From contig JBBPZM010000024.1 in the NCBI GenBank assembly GCA_038199035.1, positions 1 to 21,427 of the forward strand: 21,427 nucleotides of DNA, written 5' to 3'. Shown here piece by piece: positions 6,509 through 13,150 of the stretch. Source of the stretch: DATAEY01 sp038199035 (GTDB lineage: Bacteria > Actinomycetota > Thermoleophilia > Solirubrobacterales > Solirubrobacteraceae). How positions within the stretch are numbered: the stretch's first letter is position 1; each line of letters begins with the position of its first letter. The translations under genes were made by a program, and so were the position numbers. The notes under the pieces are model-generated. The model did no database searches and had not been told where the DNA came from. It saw only the letters and a program-made list of their open reading frames with translations.

Positions 6509-7582
6509 GTGAGCCACCGAGACGGCGAACCCCGACGAGGCGCCCGGGCGCGACGCACGCTGACGGCCGGGCTGGCCGCGGTGCTGGTCGGCGGTCTGGT
6601 CGGCGGTCTGCTCGCCCCCGGCGCCGAGGCGGCGACCTCCACCCCTCCCCCCGGCAAGGTCTACGCCGGCGTGACCGGAGGGGTCCTGCGCAGCGACTAC
6701 ACCTCGTTCTCGGCCTTTGTGGGCAAGCATCAGCCCGTGTGGCAGCTCTTCCTGACCTGGGAGCAGACGGCCAACTCCTTTGCCTACGTCAAGACGCGGC
6801 TCCAGTTCGCCGCCCAGGTGCAGACACGGCTCATGCTCAGCCTGACCACGGCCAACCGCAGCGGCCGCGAGGCGGTCACCCCGGCGGGAATCGCCGCCGG
6901 CGCCGGCGACGCCTACGTGCTCGGCCTCAACCGCGAGCTCGGGGCGGCCGGCCAGGTCGCCTACGTGCGACCCCTGGGCGAGATGAACCAGGCCAACAAC
7001 GTCTACAGCGCCTACGGGCCAGGCGGCTACCGGGGCTCCAGCCACTCGACGGCCAACTTCCGCCGGGCCTGGCGGCGCATGGCCCTGATCCTGCGCGGCG
7101 GCGACGTGGCCGCGATCAACCGCGCGCTGGCGGCTGACCGCATGCCCCCGGTGCGAACGTCGAGCGCGAGCCTGCCGGCGCCGCCGGTCTCGCTCGTGTG
7201 GTGCCCGCAGGTGGCCGGCGACCCCAACGTGGCCGGCAACGCCCCGCGCGCCTACTACCCGGGCTCGGCCTACGTCGACTGGCTGTGCACCGACTTCTAC
7301 TCCGGCTTTCCCAACTTCACCGGCCTGAACCGCTTCTACGGCCAGTTCGCCGCCACCGGCAAGCCGTTCGCATTCGGGGAGTGGGGCATCTATCCCGGCG
7401 GCGATGCGCCGGGATTCGTCAACCGGCTGTTCGGCTTCGTGCGCACCCACGCGCGCGTGCACATGGTCCTCTTCAACCAGGGCAACAGCCCGGGCGGGCG
7501 CTTTCGCCTCCAGCGCTACCCGCGCTCGGCGGCGGCGCTGCGGGCCGTCCTGCGCGACCCGCGCTTCGTCGCCTATCCCTGA
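6509..7582 (+). CDS. Secreted GH26-like glycoside hydrolase
   Basis: This 357-residue protein begins with a Tat/Sec-type signal: a basic, Arg-rich start (RRGARARRTL), a hydrophobic core (AGLAAVLVGGLVGGLL) and a cleavage-like AEA-A near residue 42. The mature part resembles family 26 glycosidases (beta-mannanase-like TIM barrels): Glu158 in RPLGEMNQANN is in the position of the acid/base, and Glu291 in FAFGEWGIYPGG is in that of the nucleophile. VSLVWCPQVAGDPN and YVDWLCTDFYSGF lie between them, as in bacterial GH26-like proteins. GTG at 6509 is chosen because upstream residues are not signal-like; the ribosome binding site is weak. A 7-bp hairpin, CTTCGGC/GCCGAAG (6481-6500), sits directly before the start. 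Substrate could be mannan, another beta-glycan or an exopolysaccharide. The next gene downstream makes c-di-GMP. Confidence 0.82.
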   Translation: MSHRDGEPRRGARARRTLTAGLAAVLVGGLVGGLLAPGAEAATSTPPPGKVYAGVTGGVLRSDYTSFSAFVGKHQPVWQLFLTWEQTANSFAYVKTRLQFAAQVQTRLMLSLTTANRSGREAVTPAGIAAGAGDAYVLGLNRELGAAGQVAYVRPLGEMNQANNVYSAYGPGGYRGSSHSTANFRRAWRRMALILRGGDVAAINRALAADRMPPVRTSSASLPAPPVSLVWCPQVAGDPNVAGNAPRAYYPGSAYVDWLCTDFYSGFPNFTGLNRFYGQFAATGKPFAFGEWGIYPGGDAPGFVNRLFGFVRTHARVHMVLFNQGNSPGGRFRLQRYPRSAAALRAVLRDPRFVAYP

Positions 7583-7742
7583 ATCCCGGGCCGCCTCGGC
7601 CCCGCGGCGCGCCGTCGCCGACCCATCGCTCTGGACGAATGTTCTTCGACCGCGAACGAGGCCATCTGTCATCGTCGCCTCGGATATGGCCCGATCGCAC
7701 GGACGCACCGGCCGCGCACCCCTGCCCATCAGTAGGGGTCCC

Positions 7743-8861
7743 ATGGCTGTCCTCGAGCTCTGGAGCGAGGACGCAAGCGCCTCGCTGCCCCTCGACATGC
7801 GCCTGGTGCGCCTGGCCGGCGCTCTCTTCTGGCTGATCGGAGCGGCGACCCTCGCGCTCATCGCCGCCTTCTGGCCGCCGACGCAGCGGATTGCTTGGCC
7901 GGGCTGGCTCGTCGCCGGAGCGCTCTTCGTGGTCTGCCTGGCCGTCGCCGTCAGGCGCCTGGACTCCGGCCGACGCACGTCGCTCGACGAGATCCTCGGG
8001 GCGGGGTACGCGGCGGTGGTCGGGATCGCCGTGCTGCAGTGGCTGGCCGGCGGGTACTCGCCCTACCACTACCTCTTCGCCCTGCCCGTGCTCTTCGTCC
8101 CGGCGGTCCACAGCCCGCGGCGGGTCGTGGCGTTCCTCGTCGTCGTGGTCGTCGCGGCGCTCGCCCCCCTGACCTACGAGGATGTCAGCAGCCCGGTGGT
8201 GGGCGACATCCTGGTCCAGCTGGCGATGCTGCTGGCCATCGCCGGCGTGATCCGGACTTTGTTCGTGCTGCTGCGCCGCCAGCGCGCGGCCCTGCGCGAT
8301 GCGCTCGGCCGGGCCGAGATGGCGGCGCGCCGCGACCCGCTGACCGGCCTGGGCAACCGCCTGGCCTTCGAGGAGGCGGTCGACGTCGAGGTCGCCCGGG
8401 CCCGCCGGGGTCAGACGCCCCTCAGCGTCATCGTCGGCGACCTCGACAACTTCAAGGCGGTCAACGACGAGCTGGGACATCTCGCCGGGGACGAGCTGCT
8501 GCGGCGGGCGGCCGAGGCGCTGCGGGCCAGCGCGCGGCGCAGCGACGAGTGCTTTCGCTGGGGCGGGGACGAGTTCGTCGTCCTCCTCCCGAGCACCCGG
8601 GCCGAGCAGGCGCGCGAGCTGTGCAAGCGGGTGCGCGAGGCGGTGGGAGGGCTCGACGTCAGCGGTCGTCGCGAGCGCCTCGAGATGACGTGCGCGTCGG
8701 CGGAGCTGCGCGCCAACCAGACCGCCGAGGACCTGCTCGCCACCGCCGACGAGATCCTCACCGCCCTGAAGACCCACCGCGGCGGCCCGACGCGCGCGCG
8801 GCTGGGGGACCGCATGGACGCAGTTGAGTGGGTCCGGCCGGTGGGCGATCCGGTTCGCTGA
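7743..8861 (+). CDS. Membrane-bound diguanylate cyclase (GGDEF)
   Basis: This 372-residue protein has an N-terminal half of about five or six hydrophobic segments (roughly residues 20-165, for example LFWLIGAATLALIAAFW and VVAFLVVVVVAALAPL). A helical linker follows (LLRRQRAALRDALGRAEMAA), then a GGDEF domain from RDPLTGLGNRLAFEE. The active-site GGDEF is intact at residues 274-278, DLDNFKAVNDELGH carries the metal/substrate residues, and the inhibitory I-site RRSD (265-268) lies five residues before the GGDEF, so the enzyme should be active and feedback-inhibited by c-di-GMP. No EAL domain or known sensor domain is attached; the membrane part presumably senses the signal. ATG at 7743 was chosen from where the family-like sequence begins; its ribosome binding site (TAGGGGT) is weak. 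The long antisense open frame here is a shadow. Confidence 0.92.
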   Translation: MAVLELWSEDASASLPLDMRLVRLAGALFWLIGAATLALIAAFWPPTQRIAWPGWLVAGALFVVCLAVAVRRLDSGRRTSLDEILGAGYAAVVGIAVLQWLAGGYSPYHYLFALPVLFVPAVHSPRRVVAFLVVVVVAALAPLTYEDVSSPVVGDILVQLAMLLAIAGVIRTLFVLLRRQRAALRDALGRAEMAARRDPLTGLGNRLAFEEAVDVEVARARRGQTPLSVIVGDLDNFKAVNDELGHLAGDELLRRAAEALRASARRSDECFRWGGDEFVVLLPSTRAEQARELCKRVREAVGGLDVSGRRERLEMTCASAELRANQTAEDLLATADEILTALKTHRGGPTRARLGDRMDAVEWVRPVGDPVR

Positions 8862-8892
8862 GCCGGACGGCGCGACGATCGACTCGCCGCGA

Positions 8893-9873
8893 ATGACCAC
8901 CGACGAGACCGGCTCGCCGCGCCGCTTCTCGCTTGGCGCCGAGGCGTCCGACGACGGCACCTTCCGCCGCCAGTCCAGCCGCTTCCGCGACTGGGTCTCG
9001 TCCGACGGGTCGACCCCCTTTCCCGCCGAGCCCGGGCGCTACTTGCTGTACATCTCGTGGGCCTGCCCGTGGGCGCATCGCACGGCGATCGGGCGGCGGC
9101 TGAAGGGGCTCGAGGAGGTGATCGGCCTAGCCGTCGCCGACCCGATCCGCGACGACCGGGGCTGGGCGTTCACCGGAGGCGAGTACGTCGACCCGGTCAA
9201 CGGCCTCGGCTGCCTCGCCGAGGCCTACCGCGCCACCGACCCGGACTATGACGCGCGCGTGAGCACGCCAGCGCTCTGGGACACGTCCAGCCGTCGGATC
9301 GTCAACAACGAGTCCGGCGACATCCTGCGAATGCTCAGTACCGGCTTCGGCGACCTCGCCGAGGAACGGGTGGATCTCTACCCCGCAGCCCACCGCGAGG
9401 AGATCGACGAGCTCAACGCCCTGCTGTACGACCGCGTCAACAATGCCGTCTACGCCGCCGGCTTCTCGCGCAACCAGGAGGTCTACGAGCGCACCGTGCT
9501 CGACCTGTTCGCGACCCTGGACGAGCTCGACGCCCGGCTGGCGAGCCGGCGCTTCCTGATCGGCGACGCCCCGGTGGAGACCGACTGGCGGCTGTTCACC
9601 ACGCTCGTGCGCTTCGACGCCGTCTACCACATCCACTTCAAGTGCAGCGTGCGGCGCATCGTGGACTACGAGCACCTCTGGCCCTACCTGCGCGACCTCT
9701 ACCAGCAGGCGGGGATCGCCGAGACCGTACGCATGGACGAGATCCGCGCGCACTACTACCGCACCCATCCCATGATCAACCCGAGCGGCCTGGTGGCGTT
9801 GGCGCCCGACGGCGACCTCGACGCACCCCACGAGCGCAAGGCGCTGAGCACCGCGAGCCGGCCGGGTCAGTGA
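8893..9873 (+). CDS. Xi-class GST / glutathionyl-hydroquinone reductase-like protein
   Basis: This 326-residue protein matches the Xi-class glutathione transferase family (YqjG/PcpF type), with the N-terminal signature YISWACPWAHRT containing the catalytic Cys58, and later WDTSSRRIVNNESGDILRML and DWRLFTTLVRFDAVYH. These enzymes reductively remove a thiol adduct from quinols, with one Cys shuttling the thiol. Most Actinobacteria make mycothiol rather than glutathione, so the actual cofactor here may differ. ATG at 8893 puts the family's normal N-terminus in place; no strong ribosome binding site is seen. It begins 31 bases after the diguanylate cyclase and may share its transcript. Its stop codon overlaps that of the convergent methyltransferase (9867-9873). 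Confidence 0.9.
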   Translation: MTTDETGSPRRFSLGAEASDDGTFRRQSSRFRDWVSSDGSTPFPAEPGRYLLYISWACPWAHRTAIGRRLKGLEEVIGLAVADPIRDDRGWAFTGGEYVDPVNGLGCLAEAYRATDPDYDARVSTPALWDTSSRRIVNNESGDILRMLSTGFGDLAEERVDLYPAAHREEIDELNALLYDRVNNAVYAAGFSRNQEVYERTVLDLFATLDELDARLASRRFLIGDAPVETDWRLFTTLVRFDAVYHIHFKCSVRRIVDYEHLWPYLRDLYQQAGIAETVRMDEIRAHYYRTHPMINPSGLVALAPDGDLDAPHERKALSTASRPGQ

Positions 9874-10625
9874 CGGGTCAGGACGGCGAGCAGGTAGGGG
9901 CTCCCGGCCGTGGCGTCGGGCCCCTCCTGGCCGTCGCGCAGGGCGGCGATCGAGGCCTCGCGCAGACCCTCCCACTCGCCCGCCGGCTCCAGCACCCGCC
10001 GCGCGGCGATCCACATCGGATGGCGGCGCTCCCAGCGATCCCAGACCTCCTCGGGCGCGGCGTCGCTCGGCGGGAGTCGGCGTTCGCCGACCTCCACCTG
10101 CCCGTAGGCCCCGAGCAGGCGCTCGAGCACCGCGGGGTCGCCCCAGCCGACCCGAGGCGGCCCGTCGCTCGGGCGCACGCGCGCGAGCGCCTCGCGCATG
10201 AGCTTGATCGCGGCGAAAACCGGCCCGCGTGGCGGCCAAGTGGTCAGCACCACCCGCCCGCCAGGCCGCACGACGCGGGCCAGCTCGGCCGCGGCCCGCT
10301 GCGCCCGCCGCGCGAAGATCACCCCGAAGATCGAGACGGCGGCGTCGAACTCGCCGTCGGCGAAGGGCAGCGCCTCGACGTCACCCGCCACGAAGTCGGC
10401 TTCGGGCACCCGCTCGCGGGCGACCGAGAGCAGCCGCTGCGAGGAATCGAGGCCGGTCACCTGCGCTCCGGCCCGTGTCGCAACGAGCGCGCCGTTGCCG
10501 CTTCCACAGGCGAGGTCGAGCAGGCGCTGACCGCCGACGGAGCCCAGAGCGTCGATCGCCACCTCGGCCGCCGGCGCCAACTCGGCCGCGGTCTCCTCGT
10601 AGCAGCCGACGCCCCACTCGTCCAC
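9867..10625 (-). CDS. Class I SAM-dependent methyltransferase (UbiE-like)
   Basis: This 252-residue Rossmann-fold methyltransferase has motif I LLDLACGSGNGALVA (residues 35-49), the acidic end of the second strand in VTGLDSSQRLL, DVEALPFADGEFDAAVSIFGVIF as motifs for the adenine end, and VVRPGGRVVLTTWPP as motif III. This arrangement is typical of Methyltransf_11/UbiE-type enzymes acting on small molecules or lipids. The acceptor is unknown. GTG at 10625 gives the start MDEWGVGCYE. A CATACT -10-like box on the minus strand (10633-10638) ends 7 nt before it, so the message is probably leaderless. It is divergent from the gene at 10714. Confidence 0.87.
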   Translation of the reverse strand: MDEWGVGCYEETAAELAPAAEVAIDALGSVGGQRLLDLACGSGNGALVATRAGAQVTGLDSSQRLLSVARERVPEADFVAGDVEALPFADGEFDAAVSIFGVIFARRAQRAAAELARVVRPGGRVVLTTWPPRGPVFAAIKLMREALARVRPSDGPPRVGWGDPAVLERLLGAYGQVEVGERRLPPSDAAPEEVWDRWERRHPMWIAARRVLEPAGEWEGLREASIAALRDGQEGPDATAGSPYLLAVLTRH

Positions 10626-10632
10626 GGTCGCC

Positions 10633-10638
10633 AGTATG
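10633..10638 (-). promoter_or_regulatory. -10 box for the methyltransferase, leaderless type
   Basis: CATACT on the minus strand lies 7 nt upstream of the GTG start at 10625, so transcription should begin at or next to the start codon. No -35 consensus is seen. Confidence 0.45.
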
Positions 10639-10698
10639 CCGCGGCGGGCGCGAGAGGAAGCGCCTGACCTCCTGATCGCCGCGCTGGCGGCAACCGTC

Positions 10699-10704
10699 TA
10701 GGCT
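10699..10704 (+). promoter_or_regulatory. -10 box for the 10714 operon, leaderless type
   Basis: TAGGCT lies 9 nt before the ATG at 10714, the same box and nearly the same spacing as before the small ORF at 19899. It implies a leader of only a few bases or none. Confidence 0.45.
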
Positions 10705-10713
10705 TACCCGCCG

Positions 10714-11076
10714 ATGGGGCTGGCGCAGACCTTCCAGGACATCGTCGACTCGCTGCCCGACGACTGGACCGACCTGGAGATCGACCTGCGCCTGCGCGAC
10801 GAGACGCGCTACGTCGACGCCGCGGTCTACCTCGTGACCTGCAACGCGCAGCCCTACTCGCAGCACGACTGGCACTGGCGGCTACTCGTCGCCCACCGCT
10901 TCGGCCACGCCGCCTCGGCGCCCACCGTCCACGGCACGCTTGCCCTGCTCGACGACGCGGGCATCGAGGGCGAGCTGGCCGTCCGCGAGGTCCGCAGCGG
11001 GCGGGTGGAGGTCACGCCGATGTGGGGACGCCCCGAGTCGGTGCGCCAGCAGTTCCGTCGCATCCGGGCCCAGTGA
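10714..11076 (+). CDS. Conserved-type hypothetical protein (120 aa)
   Basis: This 120-residue soluble protein begins MGLAQTFQDIVDSLPDDWTD and was not assigned to a named family. It is acidic at the N-terminus (DDWTDLEIDLRLRDE), has a central QHDWHWRLLVAHRFGHAAS stretch, and ends with a beta-rich piece (VREVRSGRVEVTPMWG) and a basic helix. It has no signal peptide or membrane segment. Coding is supported by the natural composition and by the -10 box placed for a leaderless message. It is followed after 4 bases by the pseudo-receiver gene and then an SDR, so the three probably form one operon. Function cannot be inferred. Confidence 0.8.
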   Translation: MGLAQTFQDIVDSLPDDWTDLEIDLRLRDETRYVDAAVYLVTCNAQPYSQHDWHWRLLVAHRFGHAASAPTVHGTLALLDDAGIEGELAVREVRSGRVEVTPMWGRPESVRQQFRRIRAQ

Positions 11077-11080
11077 GCCG

Positions 11081-11446
11081 GTGGCCCGCGTCGCCGCGCT
11101 GGTGCCCGACCTGCTCTTCGGCTCGAAGGTCGTCTCGATGCTCGAGGCCGCCGGGCACGACGTCGCCCTGTGCTCGGGGGAGGACGAGGCCTGGGGAGAG
11201 GCCGAGGAGGCCGACGTGCTGATCGTCGACCTGACCAGCGACGACGTCGACGGCGCCACGCTGGTCGACTCGATGCGCTCGGCGGGCGAGCTGCACGCCA
11301 CCCGCACGCTCGCCTTCTATTCCCACGTCGACACGGACATCCGCCGCCGCGCGCAGGAGGCCGGCTTCGACCTCGTGGTACCCCGCTCGCGCATGGCGCG
11401 CGAGGGCGCCTCGCTGGTGGCGGGGCTGGCCGAGGGCGCCCCGTGA
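11081..11446 (+). CDS. CheY-like pseudo-receiver protein
   Basis: This 121-residue protein has the alternating alpha/beta layout of a response-regulator receiver domain with nothing attached. It starts with RVAALVPDLLFGSKVVSML, has Asp50 at the end of the third strand (ADVLIVDLTSDD), and a Ser in LAFYSHVD where receivers carry Thr/Ser. The first acidic pair is reduced to one Asp (VPDLLF), and the conserved Lys of the fifth strand is replaced by Arg (LVVPRSRM), so normal phosphorylation switching is doubtful. GTG at 11081 follows the previous stop by 4 bases. Its own stop overlaps the GTG of a 26-codon mini-ORF (GTGA at 11443). A family of receiver-like stand-alone proteins of this type occurs in Actinobacteria; partners are unknown. 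Confidence 0.78.
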   Translation: MARVAALVPDLLFGSKVVSMLEAAGHDVALCSGEDEAWGEAEEADVLIVDLTSDDVDGATLVDSMRSAGELHATRTLAFYSHVDTDIRRRAQEAGFDLVVPRSRMAREGASLVAGLAEGAP

Positions 11447-11545
11447 CCGCCCGGGTGAGCGGCGAGGCCGAGGGCGCCCGGGTGACCGCCCTGGTGAGCG
11501 GCGAGGGCCAGGGCGTCCCATGATCGCCCTGGTCACCGGCGCCTC
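11416..11545. repeat. Degenerate tandem repeat (about 39 bp) across a gene junction
   Basis: The unit beginning GTGACCGCCC.GGTGAGCGG starts at 11443 and again 39 bases later at 11482. A diverged third copy starts 38 bases after that at 11520 (ATGATCGCCCTGGTCACCGG), forming the first codons and Rossmann motif of the SDR. A partial copy (GGCCGAGGGCGCC before GTGACC) lies in the 3' end of the pseudo-receiver gene. Copies one and two are therefore duplications of the SDR start region in another frame. Confidence 0.75.
11443..11523 (+). CDS. 26-codon bridging mini-ORF made of two repeats
   Basis: GTG at 11443 overlaps the pseudo-receiver stop (GTGA), and the TGA at 11521-11523 overlaps the SDR start (ATGA). 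The peptide consists of two 13-residue units, the second being VTALVSGEGQGVP. They resemble the SDR N-terminus MIALVTGASSGIG. It probably couples translation of the two flanking genes rather than making a functional peptide. No independent ribosome binding site is seen, and whether it is translated is not known. Confidence 0.5.
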   Translation: MTARVSGEAEGARVTALVSGEGQGVP

Positions 11546-12257
11546 GAGCGGCATCGGCGAGGCCACGGCGCGGCGTCTGGCCCGCGAGCCCGGCGCGCGG
11601 TTGGTGCTGGTGGCGCGGCGCGAGGAACGCCTGCGCGCGCTGGCCGACGAGCTGGGCGCGGCGACGGTGATCGCCCTCGACCTCACCGACGAGGCGGCGC
11701 CCGCGACCGTGCGCGAAGCGGTGGAGCGCGAACACGGCAGGCTCGACCTGCTGGTCAACAACGCCGGCGGCTCGTGGCGCGCGTCATTCGCAGACGGCGG
11801 CTGGGAGAACGTCCGGCGCAACATGGAGCTCAACTTCGACACGCCTGTGCGGCTGACCGAGGCGCTCCTGCCGCTGCTGCGGGCCAGCGCGCCCAGCGCG
11901 ATCGTCAACGTGGCCAGCGTGGCCGGTCGCGTGGGAAGGAGCAAGGCGGGCGCCTACGGCGCGAGCAAGGCGGCGCTCGCGGGCTGGACGGACTCCCTGC
12001 ACCTCGAGGAGGCGCGCCACGGCGTCCACGTCGGCCTGGTGCTGCCCGGCTTCGTGGCCACCGAGGGCTTCCCCCAGGAGCAGCTGACGCGGCGAGCCCT
12101 CACCCGCTGGATCGTCTCGAAGCCCGAGCGCGTGGCCGAGGCGATCGTCGACGCCGGGCCCGGGCGACGCGCCGAGCGCTACGTCCCCCGGCCCTATGCG
12201 CTGGCCGCGGCCGCGCGGGTCGTCGCGCCCGGGCTGGCTCGGCGGGTCAACGGCTGA
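11520..12257 (+). CDS. Short-chain dehydrogenase/reductase (SDR)
   Basis: This 245-residue classical SDR has the nucleotide motif TGASSGIG at the very N-terminus, LVNNAGGSW, and the catalytic Ser133 (NVASVAG), Tyr146 and Lys150 (YGASK), followed by LPGFVATEGFP. The basic residue after the first helix (VARREERLRAL) suggests NADP(H) preference. ATG at 11520 is fixed by the position of the Rossmann motif and by the ATGA overlap with the mini-ORF. Its first codons are the third, diverged copy of the tandem repeat. Substrate is unknown. It is the last gene of the 10714 operon, and a strong hairpin follows at 12281-12306. Confidence 0.9.
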   Translation: MIALVTGASSGIGEATARRLAREPGARLVLVARREERLRALADELGAATVIALDLTDEAAPATVREAVEREHGRLDLLVNNAGGSWRASFADGGWENVRRNMELNFDTPVRLTEALLPLLRASAPSAIVNVASVAGRVGRSKAGAYGASKAALAGWTDSLHLEEARHGVHVGLVLPGFVATEGFPQEQLTRRALTRWIVSKPERVAEAIVDAGPGRRAERYVPRPYALAAAARVVAPGLARRVNG

Positions 12258-12280
12258 CCCTCCGGCCGCGGCCGTCGACC

Positions 12281-12306
12281 GTCGGCGGGCGGACGCGCCC
12301 GCCGAC
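12281..12306 (+). terminator. Strong intrinsic hairpin after the SDR
   Basis: GTCGGCGGGC (12281-12290) and GCCCGCCGAC (12297-12306) form a perfect 10-bp stem around a 6-nt loop in the space between the SDR and the channel gene. It has no T-run but is the best terminator candidate in the window. It precedes the TAGAAT promoter box at 12314. Confidence 0.65.
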
Positions 12307-12313
12307 AGAGCCA

Positions 12314-12319
12314 TAGAAT
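12314..12319 (+). promoter_or_regulatory. -10 box of the MIP channel gene
   Basis: TAGAAT follows the hairpin by 8 bases and would start an RNA near 12326, leaving a leader of about 32 nt that contains the GGAGG ribosome binding site. This is one of the few promoters here with a normal leader. Confidence 0.5.
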
Positions 12320-12357
12320 CCTCGCGCTCTCCGTCCCCTGCTCCCTGGAGGAAGCTC

Positions 12358-13086
12358 GTGGAAGAACGCGGCCCGACCGCCTACCTGGCCGAGTTCATCG
12401 GCACTTTCCTGCTCGTCTTCTTCATCACCGCGATCGTGACGGTCAACTCCGCCGACGGGCTGGGCTACACGGACTTCGCGGTCATCGGCCTCGTCCACGC
12501 CTTCGTCCTGGCCATGCTCGTGTACTCCCTGGGGGGTACCTCGGGCGCCCACTTCAACCCGGCGGTGACCTTCGGCCTAGCCGTCGTGCGCGAGATCTCG
12601 CCGATCGACGCGGCGATCTACTGGGTCTTCCAGCTCGCGGGCGGGCTGGCCGGCGCGTTCATGACCAAGCTGCTGTTCCTCGACGAGGGCGCGGGTCAGG
12701 TCCACTACGGCGCGGCCACGGTCTCGGACAAGTTTCTCCAGGGCCGCCCGCTCCCCGGCCTGCTGGCCGAGGCCCTGGGGGCGTTCGTGCTCATGTGGGC
12801 CATCATGGGCACCGCGGTCAACCCGCGCGGCGAGCGCGCGTGGGCCGGCCTGGTCATCGGCATCTCGCTGGGCTTCCCGGTCATGACCCTCGCCCCGCTC
12901 ACCGGCGCGAGCTTCAATCCGGCCCGGTGGTTCGGCCCGGCAATCGCCAGCGGCACCTACTCGGACTTCTGGATCTACATCGTCGGACCGCTGGGCGGAG
13001 CGCTGATCGCCGCCCTCCTCTACAAGGCCCTGGTCCTCGATCCACAGCACAAGCGGGCCCAGCGGCCGATCGACACGCTGGGATGA
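12358..13086 (+). CDS. MIP-family channel (aquaporin-like)
   Basis: This 242-residue membrane protein of the major intrinsic protein family has six predicted membrane helices and two half-helices carrying the NPA boxes: HFNPAVT (Asn67) and SFNPAR (Asn187, with the filter Arg190). NPARW rather than NPARD argues against a glycerol facilitator. At the position where water-selective aquaporins usually have His (12 residues before the second NPA), this protein appears to have a hydrophobic residue (around Val175), so selectivity for water versus a small neutral solute is uncertain. GTG at 12358 is supported by GGAGG upstream and by the first helix starting at residue 8. It stands alone, between a terminator-like hairpin and fbiC. 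The C-terminus ends in a basic cytoplasmic tail. Confidence 0.9.
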   Translation: MEERGPTAYLAEFIGTFLLVFFITAIVTVNSADGLGYTDFAVIGLVHAFVLAMLVYSLGGTSGAHFNPAVTFGLAVVREISPIDAAIYWVFQLAGGLAGAFMTKLLFLDEGAGQVHYGAATVSDKFLQGRPLPGLLAEALGAFVLMWAIMGTAVNPRGERAWAGLVIGISLGFPVMTLAPLTGASFNPARWFGPAIASGTYSDFWIYIVGPLGGALIAALLYKALVLDPQHKRAQRPIDTLG

Positions 13087-13138
13087 CGGCGGGCACGGTC
13101 CCGCGAGGCGTCTCCAGAGGAGGCCCGGGGCGACGGCC

Positions 13139-13144
13139 TAGACT
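13139..13144 (+). promoter_or_regulatory. -10 box of fbiC, leaderless type
   Basis: TAGACT lies 6 nt before the fbiC ATG at 13151, so the RNA should start at or right by the start codon. No Shine-Dalgarno sequence is present, which agrees. Confidence 0.5.
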
Positions 13145-13150
13145 CCGCCC

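Noticed and set aside
7635..7665. GTTC-N9-GAAC inverted repeat before the diguanylate cyclase, considered as an SOS (LexA) box
   Set aside because: The spacing does not fit the actinobacterial CGAAC-N4-GTTCG type, and the half-sites are in the opposite order.
7473..8960. A 495-codon antisense frame across the diguanylate cyclase
   Set aside because: The GGDEF protein on the plus strand has all family motifs. The antisense product has no recognisable domain.
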